A stretch of 64,000 nt of DNA from Ilex aquifolium (Eukaryota; Streptophyta; Magnoliopsida; Aquifoliales; Aquifoliaceae). Within the stretch, counting starts at the first letter, position 1, and every line of letters starts with the position of its first letter. Shown here piece after piece: positions 35,586-47,320 of this stretch. The notes beneath the pieces are model-generated. The model was not told the origin of the DNA. It ran no database searches and was given only the letters and a program-made list of their open reading frames with translations. The stretch lies in the NCBI GenBank assembly GCA_951799425.1, contig OX637398.1, positions 18,300,270 through 18,364,269 on the forward strand. Reading direction: 5' to 3'. The translations under genes and the position numbers were made by a program.

Positions 35586-35845
35586 AAAAGCACTATAATA
35601 CTCCCGGAGAACATCCCTCCGACAACTCTTATTCATCAATAAAGAACACCAGGTCACCGCTGCCATTCCCGAAAGTGGAGTAGGTTATCCGAGACCGAAC
35701 CACTATAAATCCCTGTGTTGATTCTCTGTTTACTGTTTTAATTCCTTGATTACCATTGATTGATTGTTTATTGCTCATTAATTACACTCTAATACCTTCT
35801 TGACTGTTGATCTTGCACAAGACAATTTTGTGCATCATCAATGTC
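34808..35845 (+). mobile_element. Solo LTR of the TR-GAG family (1028 bp), 5-bp target duplication
   Basis: The LTR is 34813-35840, starting TGACGAGCCC and ending TTTTGTGCATCATCA. ATGTC flanks it on both sides (34808-34812 and 35841-35845). Many blocks match the LTRs at 10765 and 14974, but in the opposite strand orientation: gaatgacaggatacggagat, the tatataatgcaagccc TATA region near 35470, and cattcccgaaagtggagtag. It is about 200 bp longer, with extra GGGCGCC motifs and a (CT)n expansion. No internal sequence remains, consistent with LTR-LTR recombination. Confidence 0.92.
35541..35583. repeat. (CT)n microsatellite inside solo LTR
   Basis: About 21 CT units directly downstream of the LTR TATA region. 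The two intact LTRs have only gagagag-type short runs at the same place, so this run has expanded. Confidence 0.95.
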
Positions 35846-37533
35846 TACTCAGTATACCATTTGTCATGAGATCTGGAAATCATCTTTGCCTTCCGCGTTG
35901 GGGACCCAAAGATTCAGCAGAGAGATATTTTTTTTCTCTAGTACTTTCCCAAAGCAAGGAAATTATAAACGTAATTCTGATTAGACTATGGAGACTTGGC
36001 TGGGTTCTCATTGAGACCAACTCTGGTACCATTGTCCCACCCCTTTGCCTGTCTTCTTGTGTCGGGTCGGGTCCTTTTCTCTCTTGTTACAAGGAAGACC
36101 TCTATTTGCATCAGGCCCCTAGTTAGTTCCTTTTTTGGGGCGAAGTTGAGCACGCAAGTGCATACATAATAAAAAATTTGTCAATCAAGCCGTATCGTGA
36201 CATATTCTTATGGGTTATTATTATTATTCCGACCATTAATATGGTCAACTATCAGCCAAGATTTGTGTTGTATATTTTGTGAGTTTGGGTGTCAGTACAT
36301 AGTAAATTTAAAAATAACTATTTATCATGATACTCAACATTTCTAGTGAATCATATATATTACATGTTAAACTTCTACTTAAAGTAAAATTTGCACGAGG
36401 ACATGAGGAAATGTTGCACAGATTACCCCAAAACCGTAAAGTGTTAACCTCATCCAAGTATGTCGGAGACATGATCCAATTGCAATATTTTGAAAATCAA
36501 CTGCAAAAATATAAATTTTTTCAGTAAGTATCAAGCAAATCTCCCCAATTAATCTTTGTTGGGCGAAGCCAAGGATATCTCGCTCGGGAGAGAAAAAAGG
36601 GAAATCCCAAATGACCTAATATTTCTGACAAAGTCGCACTATACGTCAACCCGAGATGCATCTTCCTCTCCAGGACTTCAAAAATATACTTTTGGAACAT
36701 TAATACTATCCGAGGAGTATCGTCATCCAATAGAACACAATCCCAATGTCGAAGTATCCAGGCTTCGGAGGCTGCAATATAGTGTTGACCGCAAAACAAA
36801 CTTGAAATTCATAGTAGCTATTATTTGGAGGCCAGAGGGGTAGCAGCACCAACATATAGAGAACAACAGGAGAAGACCCAAATAAATTTCTAGATAACCA
36901 ACAGCAAGGAGGTAAGGGGCAGTACAGTCACCTGGAAAAAAATCAACTACAAACATAAAGTTTGGCCAAAAAACATTAATCAATCATAATAGAACATCTG
37001 TTGTTTTGGGGTGGGGGAGGACAATATAGCCCCCAGATGAAAATATTGTACGCCACTAAAATTTGTTATAGTAACAATTTGACTCTGGAAAAAAAATGCT
37101 TGATCAACGAAATAACTTAGACAGGAGACCAATGAGAGACAACATTTCCACTTGAATCCACGAATACTATAGGAACTACTTATGCATCATTCCTTCAACG
37201 AGGACAAGCAAGTCTCTTATTCAATTCACAGGCCTTCGTGAATCTCCCCATTACCTATGTCCATACACTCTCTTTAGCTCAAAACACAACCTACAAAATG
37301 AGGGAAATCAAAGGCATACGTGAACTATCGTTTGGCCTGTAGCAACAGAAGAAAATAAAAATCATCCTGTAAGATCAAAAGGATGTAAATTGAATTCTGG
37401 ATACTTCAATATGACAGTTGATTCCAATACAAAACCAAATGCAACAAACAAAATTACCTCTTTTATACTCAGTGCAATGATCAAATACAGAGATTGCTCA
37501 TCAAGAAAAAAGATACAGGACATTGTTCTCAAT
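35846..37533. other. 3' flank of cofactor C gene, no gene supported
   Basis: An open frame on the minus strand at 36799-36521 (and an overlapping one on plus at 36556-36843) has no recognisable domain. The rest is AT-rich. The part nearest 37533 should contain the 3' untranslated region of the cofactor C gene. Confidence 0.4.
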
Positions 37534-38622
37534 TCAACTTTCCAAACTCTGTATAGTAACAGTGCCAACACGTTCACAGTCCGGTAAAACCGACCAGTTC
37601 GGAGACTGCACAGCTCTCAACCACCGGAAATCATCCACATTGGCCCAATTCCCCGTCTCCTCACCGAGATTCGCCTCTCCAAGATCTCTCTCAATCCCAT
37701 CATACCTCAAACAATATGGAGCAAATCTCACCCCACTACTATCCTCGATTATCGGCCTACTCCTCACTCTAAGGTAAAAATCACATCCTCTAGCGTGATG
37801 AATCCTTATTTGATGCGACGCCAACACAAACACACAACCCTCCACTTCCTCAATCAAAACGGAACCCAAAACAGGACCTACGTAAACCCTACAATCCCTC
37901 AACTTGTTCACAAACAATGCCCTCAAACAACCCATCAGTCTCACCTCACAACCCCTCAAATCCGAAAGCGTAAACTCCCCAACTTCCTCTGAACCACCCT
38001 CAAATTGCTTCACCAAAACCTCATTTTCTTTACCCTTAAATCCCGGCGAATCCCAAACCCTAGAACCCGTGTTTTCTGACTCAACAATTGGGTTCCCAAT
38101 TTGGGCTTTCTCTACCGCATTGCTCAAGCTTATATCTTTTTTCGTTGATTTGTTTTTGAAACCGAATTTCTTCTTCGGGACAACATCGGAAGTGACGTTA
38201 TCGAGGGTTTGTTTGAGGTCGGAGACAGTTTTGAGGCAAGAACGGACTTCGTAGGAGGGTAAGAAGTAAGATTTCTCGGCGACAAGCTTTTCAAGATCAG
38301 AGATGGAGAGAGAAACGTTCTGGAGATCAGACTTGAGTTGGGGATTGGAGTGGGGGTGTGGGGTTTGGTGGATGCGGGATAGGTGGGACTCGATGGAGAG
38401 TTTGGATTGGGAGAAGAGAGACAGGAAGGACTGGGTGGATTCGAATGGAGGGTTTGATAATGACGATGGTGAGTTGTCGGGATTGGATTGGCGAGTATGG
38501 GATTTCTTGGATAGGCGTTCGAGCAGTGCGGCGTGTTTGCTTTGGGCGACTGGATCTAGGGTTTTGGGCGTGGTGGAGGTGGAAGTGTTGCTAGGGCATG
38601 AGATAGCTTCGCCTTCTTCCAT
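37534..38622 (-). CDS. Tubulin-folding cofactor C (TBCC domain)
   Basis: Cytosolic chaperone that, with cofactors D and E, stimulates GTP hydrolysis by beta-tubulin and releases folded alpha/beta-tubulin dimers (family knowledge; the Arabidopsis gene is PORCINO). The single uninterrupted frame has 362 codons from ATG 38622. An upstream in-frame TTG extension is ignored because it is not ATG. A helical, spectrin-like N-terminal domain spans about residues 25-140. A low-complexity linker with KKKFGFKNKSTKK follows. The TBCC/C-CAP beta-helix spans about residues 215-350. Its hallmark HQIRIHHA includes the expected catalytic Arg at about residue 273, followed by CDFYLRVRSRPIIED. Length and domain order are normal for plants. 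It is on the same strand as the MYB but 19 kb away, with no functional link implied. A possible 5' leader intron acceptor (ttttacag) lies near 38675. Confidence 0.95.
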   Translation of the reverse strand: MEEGEAISCPSNTSTSTTPKTLDPVAQSKHAALLERLSKKSHTRQSNPDNSPSSLSNPPFESTQSFLSLFSQSKLSIESHLSRIHQTPHPHSNPQLKSDLQNVSLSISDLEKLVAEKSYFLPSYEVRSCLKTVSDLKQTLDNVTSDVVPKKKFGFKNKSTKKDISLSNAVEKAQIGNPIVESENTGSRVWDSPGFKGKENEVLVKQFEGGSEEVGEFTLSDLRGCEVRLMGCLRALFVNKLRDCRVYVGPVLGSVLIEEVEGCVFVLASHQIRIHHARGCDFYLRVRSRPIIEDSSGVRFAPYCLRYDGIERDLGEANLGEETGNWANVDDFRWLRAVQSPNWSVLPDCERVGTVTIQSLES

Positions 38623-38740
38623 TGTTGTAGCTATGCCTGAACAGAAGATTTGATCATCAAGTCCCAAGCACTGTAAAATGAGATCAATTTATTGTTGCAG
38701 CAAATAAAAAATGGGTGCCCTACTATGCGTTTTTTTTTTT

Positions 38741-38960
38741 GGGAAAATTTCATCCACACCCCCTCTAATTAGGTCTAAATTTAATGACACCCTCTCCTGA
38801 TTCTGCAATTTCACTACACCCCCTTCTGGTTTATACTTTCAAATCAAAGACACCCCCTTAAGTGTAATTTTTAACTCTGTCAATACAAAAAGTAACGGTT
38901 TGACTATAAATTTTTTTTAAATGTCAAAACTGTCATTCCTTGTGTAAATATACTAAAATG
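38741..38960 (+). repeat. Left terminal inverted repeat
   Basis: Alternating C-rich blocks (cacaccccctct, gacaccctctcc, cactacaccccctt, agacaccccctta) spaced by AT-rich DNA. The inverse pattern is seen at 43960-44078. Confidence 0.7.
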
Positions 38961-39609
38961 CACTCAACCATTTTCTTATTATATATATATCACACATTTT
39001 GTTGTTTGTGAAGGTCCAAAACGATTTGGAGCTGCTGGAAAACATAGGGGACTGAAGTCAGCCATTATTCTTCAACTCGTTCTCCACAATGATCGATCAC
39101 TACCTAAGTTGATATTTTTTTTCTTGCAGATTTGTAAATATTTTTCATACAGTTTTTTTTTGTTTTTTTTTATGCAGATATTTTTAATTTTTTTCATTCA
39201 ATATTTTTTTTTTCATACATTTTTTTTAAAAAAAATTTCATGTAGATAGTTTTAATTTTTTTCATGCAAATTTTTTTAAATTTTTTTCATCCAAAACATC
39301 TGTTACACTTTTAAGTCATTAAGTCCAATTTCTTATAAGTTGTTAAGTAACAAGTAGACTTTTCGGTTTTTTATCTATATAATAAAATAAAATACAATTT
39401 AAATCTCAAAAGATAAATAAATAATTTTTATTTTTCGCGGTTAAGATCTCTTTAAATTTTTAGTTTAAAGTTAATCTGACGGTTACTATTAACACCACAA
39501 ATTTAATATGGAAAATAGACCCCTAAGAGTGTGTTTTGGGTGACCTTTTAAAAGTGTTTTTAGAACTTATAACTTCTCATAAGTACTTTTAAAAAAAAGT
39601 AATGTTTAG

Positions 39610-41005
39610 AACCGCCCCAACACCACCACCCCACCGCCCCAACACCACCCCCACCACCCCACCACTTCCACCACCACTATCGTCGCCTCCACCCCACCAC
39701 CGCCTCTACCACAATAACCACCACCACCAATGTCTTACCGCCACTATCGTCGCGACCATTACCACGCCGCCACCCCGCCACCGCCCCTCACCCACGCAGT
39801 CGCCTCCACCCCACCACCACCTCTACCACAATAACCACCACCATCACCAACACTCTACCACCACTATCGTCGCGACCATTACCACTGCCATCACCCCACC
39901 ACCGCCCCCCCTCCACTAGCCGCCATACCATCACCGTCATCCCACCACCACCACAACTGTTGCCACATCACCACCACCACCGTTGTCGTCACCCCACCAC
40001 CACCACTACTGCCACCCTACCACCACCGCCACCATCCCACCATCACCCCTACCACCACCACCCCCACTACCCCACCTGACCCCCACAACCATCACCACTA
40101 CCACCACCACCACCACCGTCGCCGCCACCCCCACCATCACCACTATGGCCACCCCCACCACCACAGCCGTCACTCCACCACCACCGTCACCGCCACCCCC
40201 ACCATCACCACTATGGCCACCCCTACCACCACAGCCACTACCCTACCATTACTACCACCAGTACCGCCACCACCACCGCCACCGTTGCCACCCCACCACT
40301 ACCGTCAACCCACCACAACTGTTGTCGCCACCCTCATCACCACAACCACTACCCTACCACTACTGCCACCACCACCATCGCCACCACCCCACCATTGCCA
40401 CCACACCATCACCTTTGCTACAATTTCCACCATTGCCATCCACCACCAAATGTTACCACCGTCTTCCACCACCGCCACCCACCACCGAATGCTACCACCG
40501 CCACCATCCACAACCATCGTCATCTCATTCTTACATTAATTACCACTACCACCATCATTCCACTACCACTATCTTTCCACTACCACCGTCAACACCCACC
40601 ACCACCACCCGTTGTCATCCACCATCGTCGTCAGCCACTATCACCCACCACACGTCATTGCCCACCACCGCCGCCACCCACTGTCACCCACCCCCACCAC
40701 ACGTACTACCACCACTCTCATTCGCCACCACCCCATCACACGGTTGCCCAGAAGTACCTTTCGTCGCCCACCACCACCATTGCCACACACCACCACCACT
40801 GCCAACCACAATCACTGTCGCCCACCATTACCCACACACACCACCGACGTCATCCATGGCTGTCACTACCACCATCATCACCCAAAACCCACCATCACCA
40901 TCACTGTTGCCACCCACAGCTACCACCACCACCACGGTCGTCATCACCCACCACCACCACTGTCGCCCACCACCACTACCACCGCTCACCCCCACTACAA
41001 CTGAT
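39610..41005. repeat. (ACC)n-type degenerate array, 1.4 kb
   Basis: Almost entirely built of CCA/CAC/ACC triplets with occasional g and t interruptions (accaccgtcg, ccaccacc). All three plus-strand frames stay open for long stretches, producing His/Pro/Thr-rich chains, which shows that openness is due to composition. Not a gene. Confidence 0.92.
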
Positions 41006-41344
41006 GTTTAAATTCTTTCATATCTCCTCTATGTTTGTAATTTGATTTTAGGTGTGAATACAAATATGTTTATTATTAACTATTTTTTTATTACTTCGTG
41101 CCCTCAGGCACGGGCAATAACTAATTTTCTTATGTTACCTAAGTTCTCTATGTGGTATGTTTTTTGTTGTTAATTATAAATTACATGGTTTTAAATTTAT
41201 TTTATAGTTAAAAATAATTTTTCTAGAATAAAATTACAATCGATAAAGTCAATTAAAAATTTCATCCATTTCTAACTTTTCTGCTATCGTCTGTCCTCCA
41301 CAATATCACCTGACCACTTTTTATATATCACCCTTCATATATAA

Positions 41345-41715
41345 AATTTAAATATTATTTGATAAAATTTAATATTAATTAAATAAATTTGGTCTTAATA
41401 TGATAAATTTAAATATTAATTTGATTTTAATTTGATAAAATTAAATATTAATTCAGTGTTGATTTGATAAAATTTAATGTTAATTGAATAAATTTAAATG
41501 TTGCTTTAATAAAATTGAATGTTCATTTAGTATTAAATTAAATAATTGACATTAATTTGATAAGGTTAAATATTAAATTAATAGAATTTAATATATTAAA
41601 ATTAAATTTAATAAAATTAAATGTCAATTTAGTGTTGATTTGATGAAATTAAATAATAATTTAATGTTAAATTAAAGAAATATTATTAATTTGATGAAAT
41701 AAAATATTAAATTAA
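41345..41715. repeat. AT-rich degenerate tandem array
   Basis: Repeated taatttgataaaattaaata-like units of about 25-45 bp with variable spacers. A related block recurs at 43660-43790, close to the other end of the same element. Confidence 0.75.
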
Positions 41716-42214
41716 TCTATACTACTAATAAAAGTATCTTACATGAAAAATTTTAAAATTCCTCTTTTGCCCTTAAACAAAATTATAATGACAATTATAT
41801 GAAGACACTTATGGCTTAAATCATAAAAAATTGACCTTGTGTGTACCTTTAAAGAAATCTACAAATTCAATAATTACCAATATATCTATATCTATCTATA
41901 CTACTTCTAAAAAAAAAAAAATTACCATCATTATTCTCAAACAATTATATAAAGTCAAATTAGTGTTACTTTTTTTATTCATGTCTTCTATTCTACATTA
42001 AAATACCTATAGTCAAGAAGACTTCACCGATTCTCCATGACTTCATCTCCACCAAAACTTAAACTATATCTTCATACTTTTCATTCAATTCTAACTTTTA
42101 GACTTCTAGAATAAATTTAACTTCTAACTCTTAGACTTCTAGAATAAATAGTTTTAATCAAATAATAGTTTATTTAACTTTTGGTTTAGATTTCTAGAGT
42201 ATATATTTCACTAC

Positions 42215-42747
42215 CTATGAAGCGCGGATACTTCAAAAGGGTCAAATTATCGGTATCGAATACTTCTCGGATACGGATACGCGTCCGATACGGCCGGATA
42301 CGTATCCAATATGACTGGAAAGTATCCTAGAATTAAAAATAAATAAACTTGAATTTCGAATACTTCAAGATACGTCGGGATATGCAAGGGATACGTCGGG
42401 GATACGGTCGGGTATTATTTGACTTTTTTAAAAAGAATAGGGGCACCAAAGCAAATATGCTTGGACCTTTATTTGCAAAAAAAAAAAATTATGAATGTAT
42501 TATTTCTGAACGATAGAATGGTTAGTTATTATTATATATCTTTGATAGATGTGTTATTCATTTTATAAATCATAATTATTACATTAAATATAATAATAAA
42601 ATTTAAAAAAAAATAGATTTTATGGACGTATCATAGCCGTACCCGTATCTTTTTTTTTTAGGTTTTGTCATATCTCTGTATCCATATCATATCATATCCG
42701 TATCCCGTATTCATATCCATATCTGTATCTGTATCCGTGCTTCATAG
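42215..42747. mobile_element. 533-bp inverted-repeat element (hAT-like MITE), nested
   Basis: Ends ctatgaagcgcggatac and gtatccgtgcttcatag are inverted repeats with one mismatch. The flanks tcactac (42208) and tcaactac (42748) look like a decayed 8-bp target duplication. The inside is packed with ggatacg/cgtatcc motifs. No ORF. It lies within the 5.3-kb inverted-repeat element. Confidence 0.75.
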
Positions 42748-42755
42748 TCAACTAC

Positions 42756-43259
42756 CCATGGTCTTGAAGATTTTATATGGTTCATCGTTCTTTAGAGACA
42801 ATGCCCAACAAGCCACGAAGCCGCCGATTCCAATAGCCAGTAGCCTAGCCTATGTTTTCCACCAGCTACCATGATATCTTGCTTCAGCCCTTCAATTTTG
42901 TCATGTACTTGTTTTAGTGATTGTATAGAAAACTAGGGGCATTATGACTCTTTGACTTGATTTTGATTGATAGAGAAAATTCATGTAATAGACATTCTGA
43001 TAAACTGTGCATTCTTTACCTTATTGTGGATTTTTTGGTCATTTTACTTGTTAAAAAAGTCTTTTGTACATCTTTTTGTCTACCTTGAGTTTCAAAATTT
43101 AAAAGGGAATGGTGCAATGGTTGACTCCATTTTTATATTAAGGAACTATGTATCGATAACAAGAATGTTGAGATACACACTCCCTTTTGGATTGTTCTAT
43201 AAATTGAAGCCAATAAGAGAAGCAAATGATGTTGTTATTACTGGGTTGTTCTAATTTTC
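42756..43259. other. Unassigned segment inside the 5.3-kb element
   Basis: The stretch after 42756 has somewhat more balanced composition than its surroundings and a short plus-strand frame ending KPPIPIASSLAYVFHQLP. It could be captured genic DNA, but I cannot name a source. Confidence is low. Confidence 0.25.
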
Positions 43260-43659
43260 AATTAAAATTTATTTCTTTTTCTTTCTGTTAAAGGAATAGA
43301 TTTTCCATTTATTTATTTATTTTTGCGTGTGTTGTTTGGTCCCAAGATTAGGCTTATTTAGTTTCTTGCATTGTTTGCATGATTATTCAATATTTATATG
43401 AAATACAAATTACTCAAATTTATTGTATTTCTAATGTTATAGTCAATATTTTTAATGTAACAGGACCCGAATTTGTCATATTTCTAATGTTACACTTATA
43501 TAAATAACTCGAATTTATCGCATTTTTAATGTTACATTGGAATACTTTGTGTTATGGTTAGTCAGTCTCTTGCAATCTTGTGGGCTGAATTTTTTATACT
43601 TGTTAAGAAAATAAAATATATATTTGAAACTCAAAATAGTCCACAACAACTAGTATAAC

Positions 43660-43790
43660 TAAATGCTAATTTGATAAAATTAAATATCAATTTGTTTTGA
43701 TTTGATGAGATGGAATATTAATTTAGTTTAAATTAAATAAAGGACATTAATTTGATAAAATTAAATATTAAAGTGATGAATCTAAAGGTG
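43660..43790. repeat. AT-rich array, second copy
   Basis: Carries taatttgataaaattaaata twice and related blocks, matching 41345-41715. Confidence 0.65.
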
Positions 43791-44089
43791 AATATAGTAG
43801 AACTAAAAAGGAGTGCATTGAAATTTCAGAATCAGGGGAGGGTATTATTAAAGATATGTCTATTTACAAGGCATGTCGTTGAAGTTATGTCTATTTACAA
43901 GTGGTGTGGATAAAATTTATCTTATAAAATATTTAGGGGTATTTTTATAAATTAACAATCGCAGTTAACGCCATAATCTAACAAACACTTACAGGGGGTG
44001 ACAGTGAAGTTTCAGAATCGAAAGGGGGTGTCATTGAATTTAGAGCTAATTACAGGGGTGTGTGGATGCAATTTTCCCTTTTTTTCCAA

Positions 44090-44535
44090 AAAAATTCAGT
44101 CACACGTCTTCTAGTTTATCATATCTTCAAAGACACCCTCTCTATTTTTTGAATCTTCACTGACACCCCTATCAAATTAAAGGTATTAATTAGAATGCAA
44201 TTTTACTAACTAAATTGTCCACAAAATATTTTAAGAAAAACTTCATCCATACCTCCCTAAATAGGCATATTTTCAATGAGACTCCCTCTATTTTCTAAAT
44301 TTTTTTATGTATTAAAATTTGTGTCAATTAAAATTCGATTGTAATTAATTAAAAAAAATTGATGTATTAAATTTGAGTCGATTAAAAATTATATTTTTTT
44401 TACGTATTAAAATTTGAGCCGATTAAAATTCTATTCGAGGCTCAAATCAAATTTTAATCAACTCGCATTAAATTTTAATCGGCCTGATTTTTGATACATA
44501 AAAACATATAAATTTTGTTGACTCAAATTATCACT
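44090..44535. repeat. More copies of the inverted-repeat end sequence and an AT repeat
   Basis: At 44098-44185 and 44240-44300 there are blocks resembling the 38741 end (aacttcatccatacctccct; gacaccctctctatttt), in left-end orientation. They are followed by three copies of tattaaaatttgagycgatt-like units and an inverted counterpart up to 44525. Confidence 0.55.
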
Positions 44536-44539
44536 ACCA

Positions 44540-44916
44540 TCATCATCCCACTACTGCTACCTCCCACCACCACCACCACCTTCGTCGCCCACTATCGCTG
44601 CCGCCACCACCCATAACCCGTCGTCACCACCACCGTCGCCATACTAGCCGCTACACACCACTACCACCACCACCACCACCACCATAAGCACCCACCATCG
44701 TCATCAACCACCAAACCACCACCATCATTGCCAACCACTACCACCAATCGTCACCACCACCGCCCAATACCACCACCACCACTACCATTACCCGTTGCTG
44801 CCACCCACCACCCCCAGCCCTGCCCATCATCACTTGTCGCCCCCACCACCACTAACCATCCACCCATCGCCGCCCACCATTACCATCGTCGCTGCCCACT
44901 ACCCCCCTCCCCCACC
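44540..44916. repeat. Second (ACC)n-type array, interrupted by solo LTR
   Basis: CCA/ACC triplets as in the first array, with gtcgcc interruptions. The array is cut at 44917-44921 by an LTR and its remainder appears at 46885-46925 and near 47280-47320 and 48166-48185. Confidence 0.85.
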
Positions 44917-46889
44917 ATTGTTGTCACACCTCATCCCGAATATAGTAAGTATGAACTAATCTAGGGGGCCGAACCCCACTTAACAAACAACAACCTGTCA
45001 TCCCACACATGGTATAAAATATTCCAAAACTTAATAAACAGCCCACACATAATCTCATACATATGTAATCCATGTACACAGAGTTCAAGTCACACATTTA
45101 CATGGAACTTCACATAATCCTTAACCAAATGCTTAAGCTCGAAGCTCAGCTACTATACATAGTTATATGTCTTAAATATTACAAAATATGACATCTAGAC
45201 TCCACTTAAACTCCTCTACCCTCTAAGACATAGCAGTGTACTCCAAGCTCCCTACTTTTCCCTAAAACCACAAACTTGGGAGGGGGGGGGGGGGGCACAA
45301 CATGCTGATAATAACAAAATATACTTCAGTCATCATCATCTAAAATATGCATTTCTAATAAGGAGCTATCACCAAATGTTAACATGTAAACATTTGCAAT
45401 AATAAAAATAAAATCACTTCAAATATTTATATATATATTTGCCTCTAAGGCTACTTGTCTACCACTTAGGCCACATATATCCACCATACAAGGTGCCACC
45501 ACCAAGGTGTAACATATACCTGACATAAAGGCGTAACCATGTTACTATTGGCTACTTACACTTGCCTTTAAGGCTAAATCCTCATACACATTTAATAACA
45601 TCAACTATTGGCTACTTACACTTGCCTTTAAGACTAAATCCTCATACACATTTAATAACATCACTTAAGTATACCTAGACCATTATCAACCACAAGGAAA
45701 AAACTCATTCACCTCAAGTCCTGGAATATAACAATTTAATTTCTAGTCGGTGCCTTCGATATAGACGTTGATGTCTTAGTTCCTATCACATATTACCATA
45801 AACCACACATAAATATTTGTCACTTAGCATCACATCATAAATATGCATGAATGAGTGCTTAAACATGTTTGTATTAATATGTCTATAAATCCTGTCCAAA
45901 TGTTTTGAGTTAAACCATCTAAACCATTCCTTACCAACCATTCATCATTCCTAAGGTAGGTGGAAACCCACTTCATAATGTTTTATTTATAGACAATCTA
46001 TCCATAAAAAAATTGATTTTAACTTAATTAGATGTCCCGGAATGATTCGGGATTGATCGGACAGAAGCCCAGAACATCCCCACTTAACAACCCAAATTTT
46101 ACCCTGATGAATAGGTTCTTCCTATGTGGAACCGGTTCGACATAGGACAAAATTCCTAGTATCGGTTCTACATACCTAGATCCGGTTCTAGCCCATGTTG
46201 AGCCCCTAGTACCGGTTCTACCATATAGAACTGGTTCTTCTCTCAACCGAGAGTTCCTTTTTCATTCAAACTCCTTCTTCCACCTTAGGATACATCTAAA
46301 GTTTGAAAAACATATAGATCAACAAGATTTCACTTACCTTTGTTGCTGCTCAATTCCGTTGAACTCCTCCGAACCTCCTTTCAAAAACCCATGGTTCTTA
46401 ACCCTTCAACTAACCACCAACACCCAATTCCTTGCACAACCATAAGGATTATGCAAGCTACTAGGAAGAGATTTCACTCAAACTCAAAAATTCAAGAGAA
46501 GTTTTGCCCAATCTCTGCTTTGGGAAGAAGAGAATTACGTCTTGTTTCAAACCCGCCAATTCTTCCTCTCTCAATGTACCGATTCTAACAAAGGCCCTTT
46601 TTTATACTTTTGCATGACTCATGCATATACCCTTATTCACATAAAACTCCCCTCCCCCCTGTTTTATCTATTCCTACCACTATCAGTCAATTCTCCAACA
46701 CTTCTAATAGCTCAACTATACACTCTACCATCTTATAATTCAATAATAAAATTCTTTAATTGAAAGCATATTTAACTTCTCAAGATTTAGTTATCATAAT
46801 TTTAACCTCATGCAAATAGTAACAAATTACACTTAATCCCACAATACTTATAAAATGATATGATATGCATGTTCGGGTCTCACAATTGT
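44917..46889 (-). mobile_element. Solo LTR, del/Tekay-like gypsy (1963 bp), 5-bp target duplication
   Basis: The LTR is 44922-46884. On the minus strand it begins TGTGAGACCCGAACATGC and ends TTCGGGATGAGGTGTGACA, both hallmarks of del/Tekay LTRs. ATTGT flanks it at 44917-44921 and 46885-46889. A TATA-like tataaaaaa lies at about 46606-46599 on the minus strand. A cluster of accggttct-type repeats is at 46125-46225, and a 60-bp tandem duplication at 45545. No internal domains remain. Confidence 0.9.
45545..45664. repeat. 60-bp tandem duplication in the solo LTR
   Basis: Two units of exactly 60 bp starting ctattggctacttacacttg, with one difference seen (aaggct versus aagact). Confidence 0.92.
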
Positions 46890-47320
46890 CTCCAACTATC
46901 ACAACCACCACCCAAAACAATGACAAACTAATGCACTCAAAAGTATTGAAAAATATATAAACAGTGAACCTTAATATAATGAAACTCTTAGTTCACAAAA
47001 TTTTCACAAATAGTGAAATTTAATAGATTGAAACTCCTAGTTCACTGTCCAAAATTTTTACAAACAATGAACTACAAAATATTAAAAATCTGAATTGAAA
47101 AATATATATAAAAAAAAAACACACTCAAAAATATTAAAAAAAAAACATAAACAAAGGACTTTAATAGAATAAAATTCATATTTCACAAAATTTTCATAAA
47201 TAGTGAATTTTAATAGAATGAAACTCATATTTCATTGTAAACTAAAATATAGTGAACTAAACATAGTAAATAATCACCATCGCCGCCCACCACCACTCAA
47301 AACCCACCACCACCACCCAT
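46890..47320. repeat. AT-rich DNA with tagtgaac repeats
   Basis: Repeated phrases such as ttcacaaatagtgaa, aatagtgaact and aactcatatttca with spacing of 60-80 bp. The same style of repeat continues after the hAT element, at 48190-48590. No gene. Confidence 0.6.

Larger units (their letters stand above)
38741..44078. mobile_element. 5.3-kb element with long terminal inverted repeats (Mutator-like?)
   Basis: Left end gggaaaatttcatccacacc (38741) is matched, inverted, by the right end at 44078 (gggaaaattgcatccacaca on the minus strand). Matching continues through taattag, tctaaatt, aatgacacc, a gattctg block and aagtgt over at least 120 bp with indels. Flanks are T runs, so a target duplication cannot be judged. 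No transposase was found. Cargo consists of an ACC-type array, AT-rich arrays, a nested small element and short unassigned DNA. Extra inverted copies of the end sequence at about 43800-43910 suggest nested or rearranged ends. Confidence 0.65.

Noticed and set aside
36521-36843. Overlapping open frames on both strands
   Set aside because: Neither has a motif, start context or codon pattern I recognise, so there is no basis for choosing a gene.
37795-38653. Plus-strand frames opposite the cofactor C gene
   Set aside because: They are shadows of the GC-richer cofactor C coding sequence. The TBCC domain is clearly on minus.
38623-38667. Fifteen-residue N-terminal extension of cofactor C
   Set aside because: It would begin with TTG, not ATG. 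The first in-frame ATG at 38622 gives a normal-length protein.
39602-41045. Very long overlapping His/Pro/Thr-rich open frames
   Set aside because: All three plus frames are open because the DNA is a CCA/ACC triplet array. There is no domain or start context.
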